A program made the position numbers and the translations under genes. DNA of 27,697 nt from Gammaproteobacteria bacterium (GTDB lineage: Bacteria; Pseudomonadota; Gammaproteobacteria; SZUA-21): the NCBI GenBank assembly GCA_003233075.1, contig QIKQ01000319.1, positions 1-27,697 of the forward strand, read 5' to 3'. Shown piece after piece: positions 22,314-27,697 of the stretch. The notes beneath the pieces are model-generated. The model was not told the DNA's origin. It searched no databases and saw only the letters and a program-made list of their open reading frames with translations. Numbering within the stretch: position 1 is the first letter of the stretch; every line of letters starts with the position of its first letter.

Positions 22314-23230
22314 GAGTAGATTGGGTTAATATGCTTGGGTAGGTTTTTAAATCGTCTGTGCGACCATAAATATTGTTCTGGCGCTTTTCGAACTATATTT
22401 TCAATTGTTTTGTTTATAATTTCTGTATCAAGTTGTAGATCGCCGCTTGGTATATTTTTTAATGGTTCATCGATATAGATGGTGTAGCCTTTGTTGTCCT
22501 TGTTTCTTATTTGATAGAATGGAATGATTATCGCATTTGTCATTTGAGCTAGGCGTGATGTTGCGCTCGTCGTTGCCGCGGGCAAACCAAAAAAATCAGC
22601 GTAGACGGATTGCTTGCCATTGTAATTTTGATCAGGAGCGTACCAGACTATACCCCTATTTTTTAAATATCGGCACAAATCTCGAATGTTGTTACGATCA
22701 ATTATTCGATCTAGGTTTTTAGTTCTGGATCGATTCATTATTTCATTAAAAAACAAATTACTTTGTTCTCGATACATAGCAGCGACAGGCAGATGATTAT
22801 TGATGAGTGTGCCGCCAATTTCTAATGTTGTAAAATGGCAAGTAAGCAAAATTATTGATTTTTTATTTTGCTGTGCATTGATTAAATTATCTATACCATG
22901 CCAGCTAATTCGATTTTTAAATTTATCTTTGCTCCACCAGCATAGAAACATTTCAATGATTCCCATGCCTAGTGATTCAAAATGTTTTTTTACTAATTTT
23001 TTTTGTTCGAGTATAGATAATTCAGGAAAGCATTGCTTGATATTTGCGTAGGCTACTTTTTTGGCTGAGCTAGGAAGCCAATATAAAACTCGACCAAATA
23101 GACGACCAATACTGATTGTTGCTGAAAATGGAAGACGAGTTATTAGCCACAAGATAAGGTATACAATCCAATTTAACCAATATCTCGGAGTCAAAAATCG
23201 AGAGTAGGCTGTGGTGTGAGTTGCTGGCAT
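22310..23230 (-). CDS. Lipid A biosynthesis lauroyl/myristoyl acyltransferase (LpxL/HtrB family)
   Basis: The protein is 306 aa, typical of LpxL/LpxM. One N-terminal membrane helix (about 19-35) is followed by RVLYWLPSSAKKVAYANI. The catalytic HX4E motif is H132-E137 in TCHFTTLEIGG. MYREQSNLFFNEIMNRSR and WYAPDQNYN are family landmarks. These inner-membrane enzymes add secondary acyl chains to Kdo2-lipid A. This protein's chain-length choice, and whether it acts first (LpxL) or second (LpxM), cannot be read. It is the first gene of a two-gene minus-strand operon with the GT9 gene and diverges from hldE. I see no clear ribosome-binding site before the ATG at 23228-23230. Confidence 0.93.
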   Translation of the reverse strand: MPATHTTAYSRFLTPRYWLNWIVYLILWLITRLPFSATISIGRLFGRVLYWLPSSAKKVAYANIKQCFPELSILEQKKLVKKHFESLGMGIIEMFLCWWSKDKFKNRISWHGIDNLINAQQNKKSIILLTCHFTTLEIGGTLINNHLPVAAMYREQSNLFFNEIMNRSRTKNLDRIIDRNNIRDLCRYLKNRGIVWYAPDQNYNGKQSVYADFFGLPAATTSATSRLAQMTNAIIIPFYQIRNKDNKGYTIYIDEPLKNIPSGDLQLDTEIINKTIENIVRKAPEQYLWSHRRFKNLPKHINPIYS

Positions 23231-23374
23231 TGGCTTGACTTATATTGTCTAAAATCTTTTATCGATTGGCCTACTGAAGAAAGCTGTGATTCCGACTAAT
23301 TACACCTTTCATTGTCATGAAAGCTTTAAACTACTAAACTACTTCTTATTGCCACAGCCCAGTAACTAAGAGCC

Positions 23375-23478
23375 GCATGTCAAACCCAGCTGCCCGCTTG
23401 TCAAACCCAGGGCCGTTGCGTATTCTTATCTAGCAGTATACTAGTTATATTATGGGTTTACAATTGATAGTATACTAG
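23375..23478. repeat. Two pairs of short direct repeats in the lpxL-hldE divergent gap
   Basis: GC(A/T)TGTCAAACCCAG occurs at 23375-23389 and 23396-23410, 21 bases apart. AGTATACTAG occurs at 23435-23444 and 23469-23478, 34 bases apart; its core AGTATACT is itself a palindrome, and the second copy lies in the 10-bp palindrome TAGTATACTA. Further upstream AAACTACT is directly doubled (23328-23343). A TATAAT at 23566-23571, about 35 bases before hldE, could be a -10 box. The palindromic boxes 34 bases apart, about three helix turns, could be protein-binding sites between two divergent envelope operons. Confidence 0.55.
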
Positions 23479-23605
23479 AAGCTAGCTTAGTGCTTAAGGA
23501 AACATTTATAGATCCGCACTAAGGCAGAAAATGATAAAACCTCGTCTCTTTAGGGGCCTCTGTTATATAATAAATATTTTTATGATAGGTATAGGTTTAG
23601 AATAA

Positions 23606-25057
23606 GTGAAAATTCCAAATTTTAGTCAAGCGAGAATATTGGTCGTTGGCGACGTGATGCTTGATAGTTATTGGTTCGGGTCAACGTCGAGGATCTCCCC
23701 GGAAGCTCCTGTCCCCGTAGTCCATGTTCAGAAAAAAGAAGACCGGCCTGGAGGCGCAGGAAATGTGGCGCTCAATCTTTCCAGCTTAGGTGCGCAGGTC
23801 GACCTAATTGGTCTTACTGGAGATGATGAAGCTGCTAATCAGTTGGAAGATTATTTAAGTAAGCGAAATGTGAGCTGTCATTTTATTCGAGTAAACGATC
23901 ATCCTACGATTAACAAGCTAAGAGTATTAAGTAAGAATCAGCAGTTAATGCGACTGGATTTTGAAACAGGATTTAATAGCGATAATGAAGATTCGATTGC
24001 GACACTTTTTGATGAATTACTCGCAAAATCTAATTTCGTTATTTTATCTGACTATGGCAAAGGCACACTCTCCAATTGCGCCGATCTGATTGGCAAGACT
24101 AAAAAAGCCAACATTGATGTTCTCGTTGACCCTAAAGGTGAAAATTTCAGTATTTATTCTGGCGCAACTATGATTACGCCTAATTTACCAGAATTTGAAG
24201 CAGTTGTTGGTGCGTGTGATAGTTCGGAAGAAATAGTGAGCAAGGCTCATAAATTAATTGAAGAGTTAAAATTAAAATCAATACTAATTACTCGAAGCAG
24301 CAAAGGAATGTTGCTAGTGAGCAAGGACTCAGTGGTTGATAGCTTGCCGACTCATGCAAAAGAAGTCTATGATGTTACTGGGGCAGGCGATACTGTTATT
24401 GCGGTATTAGCAGCAAGTTTAGCGGCAGGGGCAAATAAAAATGATGCTTTACGCTGTTCTAATACGGCAGCTGGAGTGGTGGTTGCAAAACTAGGTACTG
24501 CAACAGTGAGTGTAGCAGAGATAGAAAGCGCGCTTACTGAAAAACAAGAAAGCACTCAAAAAATATTAAATAAGCAGGGTTTGATTGAACAAGTAAAAAA
24601 AGCGAAACATAAAGGTGAACGCATCGTAATGACCAATGGTTGCTTTGATGTACTGCATACTGGTCATATACGCTATTTAGAAATAGCGGCAACTTTAGGG
24701 TCTAAGTTAATAGTTGCTGTTAATTCAAATGAATCAGTGAAAAAATTAAAAGGCAGTGGGCGACCAATTAACGATTTAGAAGATCGTATGGAAATGTTGG
24801 CTGCATTAAAATTAACTGACTGGGTTATTTCATTTAATGCAGAAACACCCAGGGACTTAATCTGCGAGATTTTGCCAGATGTTTTAGTTAAAGGTGGTGA
24901 TTACAAAGTTGAAGAAATTGCAGGTGGGGATTGTGTAAGCAGCAATGGCGGGCAAGTAGTTAGTTTAGGTTTTGTTGATGGAAAATCGACAACAAAGATG
25001 ATTAAAGACATTCAAGCTCTAAAACTAGATGCGGCGAATAGTGAATCAGATGAATAG
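23606..25057 (+). CDS. hldE: Bifunctional heptose 7-phosphate kinase / heptose 1-phosphate adenylyltransferase
   Basis: The protein is 483 aa with a GTG start; family members are about 475. The N-terminal ribokinase-like domain (1 to about 318) has DVMLDSYWFG, the substrate motif RPGGAGNVA (47-55) and the anion-hole and base motif DVTGAGDT (256-263). The C-terminal nucleotidyltransferase domain has MTNGCFDVLHTGHIRYL (342-358) with HTGH and, at the end, VDGKSTTKMI. It makes D,D-heptose 1,7-bisphosphate and later ADP-D,D-heptose for the LPS core. Both domains are complete, so two activities are expected. It precedes waaA by 85 bp on the same strand. Confidence 0.98.
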   Translation: MKIPNFSQARILVVGDVMLDSYWFGSTSRISPEAPVPVVHVQKKEDRPGGAGNVALNLSSLGAQVDLIGLTGDDEAANQLEDYLSKRNVSCHFIRVNDHPTINKLRVLSKNQQLMRLDFETGFNSDNEDSIATLFDELLAKSNFVILSDYGKGTLSNCADLIGKTKKANIDVLVDPKGENFSIYSGATMITPNLPEFEAVVGACDSSEEIVSKAHKLIEELKLKSILITRSSKGMLLVSKDSVVDSLPTHAKEVYDVTGAGDTVIAVLAASLAAGANKNDALRCSNTAAGVVVAKLGTATVSVAEIESALTEKQESTQKILNKQGLIEQVKKAKHKGERIVMTNGCFDVLHTGHIRYLEIAATLGSKLIVAVNSNESVKKLKGSGRPINDLEDRMEMLAALKLTDWVISFNAETPRDLICEILPDVLVKGGDYKVEEIAGGDCVSSNGGQVVSLGFVDGKSTTKMIKDIQALKLDAANSESDE

Positions 25058-25142
25058 TTAATCAGTATAGCCGTTTCAATGTTAAAAAAACCTTGGCTAT
25101 TGCGTCCTAATTTTCATATTAACTTAATTTTCAGGAATTAAA

Positions 25143-26408
25143 TTGCGCTTATTTTATACCATAATTTTATATCTCTTAGTGCCGTTTATGGTATGGCGTT
25201 TGTATTGGCGCAGCTTAAATTTACCAGCTTATCGCGAGAGAATACGAGAACGCTTCGGTTTGTATAGCCTATTTTCCGAGCCTGAGGAAGCGATTTGGGT
25301 TCATGCTGTCTCGGTGGGTGAAGTACAAGCGGCCGTGCCATTAATTAATGTTTTACACAAGCAATATCCTGATAACCCCATAGTCATTACGACCACTACA
25401 CCGACAGGCGCGCAACGAGTACAAGACTTGTTTGGCAATAAAGTAAGTCATTTTTATTTGCCGTTTGATTTGCCAGGTGCTGTAAAGCGATTTTTGCTTA
25501 CTATCGACCCGCTAATTGCAATAATTATGGAAACTGAGTTATGGCCAAATTTATTTAGGCAATGCCATGATCAAGGAATTCCAATTGTTGTAGCAAATGC
25601 ACGTTTATCTAAATCATCGGCTGAAAAATATAAGAAGGTAAAGGGGCTAATTTCTGAACTACTATGTCACGCAACTGTGATCGCAGCTCAAACAGAAGCA
25701 GATGCGCAGCGGTTTTATCAATTAAGCGATGGCAAGGCGATAATCAGTGTTACAGGCAGCATAAAATTTGATATGAGATTGCCAGCAAGCTTATATGAAC
25801 ATTCGCAAGTCTTGCGACGACAATTAACCCATCATCGTCCAGTATGGATTGCTGCAAGCACGCACGATGGGGAAGAAGAATCTATTATTAATGCATTTCT
25901 AATTGTGCTGGAGACAGTGCCTAACACAGTGCTAATACTAGTGCCAAGACATCCAGATAAATCGATTCGGGTGCTTAACCTGTGCAAAAGATACCGTTTG
26001 GAGTTTGCCCGTCGAAGTAAAAACGAAATGGTTGACGAAGAAGTATCGGTTTATGTGGGTGATACTTTAGGTGAGTTAAGTTTGTTAATTGCGATTTCTG
26101 ATGTGGCGTTTGTTGGTGGTAGTTTGGTTAAGCACGGCGGTCAAAATATGCTAGAACCTGCTGCCTTAGGCGTGCCAGTGATAACGGGTCCTTATACTTA
26201 TAATTTTGCCGAAATCAGCAAAATGATGTTTGATGTAGGCGCCGCGGTAGAAGTAAGTGATACTGATGAGCTAGCAAGTGAGGTATTAAGATATTTACAA
26301 GACGCAAATTTACGACACAATGTTGGCGAGGCAGGAAAAAAACTGGTCGAAGAAAATCGTGGCGCCACTGATCGATTGTTTAAGATTGTTTGTGATTTGC
26401 TTGATTAG
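25143..26408 (+). CDS. waaA: 3-deoxy-D-manno-octulosonic acid (Kdo) transferase
   Basis: The protein is 421 aa, as expected for WaaA. The TTG at 25143 is supported by AGGA about 7 bases upstream and by the typical opening: a short membrane anchor (about 3-20) and then an Arg-rich stretch with RERFG. The catalytic base is E60 in VHAVSVGEV. Other landmarks are METELWPNLF, STHDGEEE, LVPRHPD and GGSLVKHGGQNMLEPAALG. WaaA transfers Kdo from CMP-Kdo to lipid IVA at the cytoplasmic face of the inner membrane. One or two Kdo additions cannot be told from sequence. Together with hldE it forms a likely operon. Confidence 0.97.
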   Translation: MRLFYTIILYLLVPFMVWRLYWRSLNLPAYRERIRERFGLYSLFSEPEEAIWVHAVSVGEVQAAVPLINVLHKQYPDNPIVITTTTPTGAQRVQDLFGNKVSHFYLPFDLPGAVKRFLLTIDPLIAIIMETELWPNLFRQCHDQGIPIVVANARLSKSSAEKYKKVKGLISELLCHATVIAAQTEADAQRFYQLSDGKAIISVTGSIKFDMRLPASLYEHSQVLRRQLTHHRPVWIAASTHDGEEESIINAFLIVLETVPNTVLILVPRHPDKSIRVLNLCKRYRLEFARRSKNEMVDEEVSVYVGDTLGELSLLIAISDVAFVGGSLVKHGGQNMLEPAALGVPVITGPYTYNFAEISKMMFDVGAAVEVSDTDELASEVLRYLQDANLRHNVGEAGKKLVEENRGATDRLFKIVCDLLD

Positions 26409-26498
26409 GAGCTTAAGTTGTCTCATTAATTTTTTATGCTGCTTGCGCTCAAGCTAGGGTCTGCAGTCGACGAAGCGGAATATCAAATCTGTTTTACC

Positions 26499-26537
26499 TG
26501 TCAGCTTTCATTTAAATTTTATCCCCTGAAGCTGACA
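26499..26537. repeat. 9-bp inverted repeat after waaA
   Basis: TGTCAGCTT (26499-26507) and AAGCTGACA (26529-26537) flank 21 AT-rich bases. It lies 90 bases after the waaA stop, in a 365-bp gap before the lipoprotein gene. No T-tract follows. I see no ORF or convincing promoter in the rest of 26409-26773. Confidence 0.5.
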
Positions 26538-26773
26538 ATCATTTTTGAATTGTAAAAAGTTTATGGGATGAGAGTTACGGCACCTTTCGAAATAATATTT
26601 GAGTTAGCTTGTGCTTAAAAACTAATACTCCATTCAATGCACATATTCAAATACTAACCAGTCTATATATGCTTCCTATTACTCAATTCAACGATAATAT
26701 TGACCTTAAACTAATTATAGTGATACCCTCTCAATTTCTGGAATAACTATAAGCTTTAAAGGGATACTGTTAA

Positions 26774-27325
26774 ATGAAAATTAGTTTTGTCAGCTTAATA
26801 CTTCTGCAATGCTTACTGATTTCCTGTGGTATGTCGAATGTTAAGGTACCGCAAAATATGCAAGAACTTCGCGATTCTTCAAAGAAATACAAAAGTGTCT
26901 CTGTCGATAGCTATTTTGTTAAGCGTCAATTCCCCTTGATAGTAAGGGATGTAAAAAAACAGGCAAAAAAATGTTTCGCGGTATCGATAAGTAAGAGAAG
27001 TTTTGTTGGTGGCCAATTTGATTTTTTAAATCTTAATTTTCATCCCATTGTCAGTGTCACCAAGAATAAGTTGGAATTATCATTACAGTTAAATTATGGA
27101 AATGATGTGACAAAACCTTCATTTGGTTGGCCAAAAGGTCCAGCACCTGGCTATTACCTTCTGGTAGTCGATGTTAATCGGATTGCAAATAAACAATCGA
27201 AAGTGACTACTTATGGAGCAAAACGAATTGTTGCAAATTTGTCTCCTTCAATAAATTCTTGGATAAGAGGTAACATCAAGCAATGCCCTAATATGCTAAA
27301 GTTTAATCGTAAACCTAAGTCTTAG
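26774..27325 (+). CDS. Predicted lipoprotein of unknown function
   Basis: The protein is 183 aa. Residues 1-17 form a type II signal peptide (MKISFVSLILLQCLLIS) with the lipid-modified cysteine C18 in the lipobox LISC. The mature part is basic, Lys-rich and without membrane segments. It has two further cysteines (C67 in KKCFAVS and C174 in IKQCPNM) that could form a disulfide. GWPKGPAPGYYLLVVDV (118-134) is the most distinctive stretch. I do not recognise the family. The residue after C18 is Gly rather than Asp, so export to the outer membrane is likely. It stands alone between waaA and the converging uup-like gene. Confidence 0.8.
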   Translation: MKISFVSLILLQCLLISCGMSNVKVPQNMQELRDSSKKYKSVSVDSYFVKRQFPLIVRDVKKQAKKCFAVSISKRSFVGGQFDFLNLNFHPIVSVTKNKLELSLQLNYGNDVTKPSFGWPKGPAPGYYLLVVDVNRIANKQSKVTTYGAKRIVANLSPSINSWIRGNIKQCPNMLKFNRKPKS

Positions 27326-27566
27326 AGTGACAGTACTCAATATTTTATAGGTAAGTGATTTGAGGCTTATGTCAACTATTGAACATTCTAATAAGTCAGT
27401 GAATTAAATGGCAATCATGTCATAAGACAACCCAAACAAGACCATCAAAATATTACAAGGCTACTTTTAATATTTTTTCATCTTATTCAAATGGCAGATA
27501 GTGATGCCGCAATATAAAAATCTTAAGGTTTCCTTTAGGAACTGGTTTTTCGTTCAAAGGTGACTT

Positions 27567-27697
27567 TCAAGAATCTAATTGTTCCCACCTTTTATAAGTC
27601 TTCTGCAGAGTTTCTCGCTGTGATTCAAGTTCAGCAAGCGTTTTTGCGATTGTGTCTTTGTCTTGTTGATAGAATGCGGCTTCACTAATTTTTTGTT
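27567..27697 (-). CDS. uup: 3' end of an ABC-F ATPase, Uup-like (partial)
   Basis: Only the last 43 codons lie in the window; the gene runs off the right edge and its stop is TGA at 27567-27569. The translated end includes ISEAAFYQQDKDTIAKTLAE and KTYKRWEQLDS. This resembles the C-terminal coiled coil of E. coli Uup, which has a similar ADASFF...F.RWEYLE pattern. Uup is a soluble ABC-F protein linked to ribosome or branched-DNA functions. The call rests on a short low-complexity tail, and another ABC-F member such as Ettlike or YheS-like proteins is possible. The 241 bp between it and the lipoprotein gene show no clear feature. Confidence 0.72.
   Translation of the reverse strand, partial: QKISEAAFYQQDKDTIAKTLAELESQRETLQKTYKRWEQLDS

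Noticed and set aside
18638..26408. A new polysaccharide system in the envelope cluster
   Set aside because: Every gene matches a known LPS core or lipid A function, in a familiar neighbourhood; only exact sugar specificities are open.

Overview
The window is a chromosomal stretch from an AT-rich gammaproteobacterium. The evidence is gene content and order. A run cutA-dsbD-(TlpA-like)-aroQ-accB-accC-prmA-(zinc-ribbon/DUF3426) lies on the minus strand, fxsA-groES-groEL on the plus strand, and glnE-ilvE feeds into an LPS core/lipid A gene set. All three arrangements are familiar from Pseudomonas and other non-enteric gammaproteobacteria. I cannot name the genus. An intact CIRCE operator before groES argues against an enteric-type sigma-32-only heat-shock control.

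Layout. Positions 131-8943 (minus) hold, in transcription order: cutA, dsbD with a duplicated N-terminal periplasmic domain, a membrane-anchored thioredoxin, AroQ, the biotin carrier and biotin carboxylase subunits of acetyl-CoA carboxylase, the L11 methyltransferase and a zinc-ribbon membrane protein. Positions 9132-11800 (plus) hold fxsA and the groESL operon, with promoter, CIRCE and a strong terminator. pilU (minus) converges on groEL. glnE, ilvE and a small CHCC zinc-finger gene follow on the plus strand. The remainder is an envelope cluster: a GT4 glycosyltransferase, an O-antigen ligase-like protein, a GT9 heptosyltransferase-like protein, a lipid A acyltransferase, HldE (ADP-heptose precursor synthesis) and WaaA (Kdo transferase). 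Last come an unrecognised lipoprotein gene and the 3' end of an Uup-like ABC-F gene cut by the window edge.

How the genes fit together: HldE supplies activated heptose, the GT9 and GT4 enzymes extend the inner core, WaaA adds Kdo, the LpxL-like enzyme acylates lipid A, and the ligase would attach O-antigen to the core. CutA/DsbD/TlpA-like handle periplasmic redox and metal stress, and AccB/AccC start fatty-acid synthesis.

The genes are ordinary housekeeping genes and I see no defence system, prophage, integron or CRISPR array. What stands out is intergenic: many gaps carry palindromic, REP-like or MITE-like repeats. Several abut or overlap stop codons, and one (4540-4681) supplies the last codons of aroQ. 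These repeats, the two-alpha-domain DsbD and a structured segment between groEL and pilU are the things most worth a second look.
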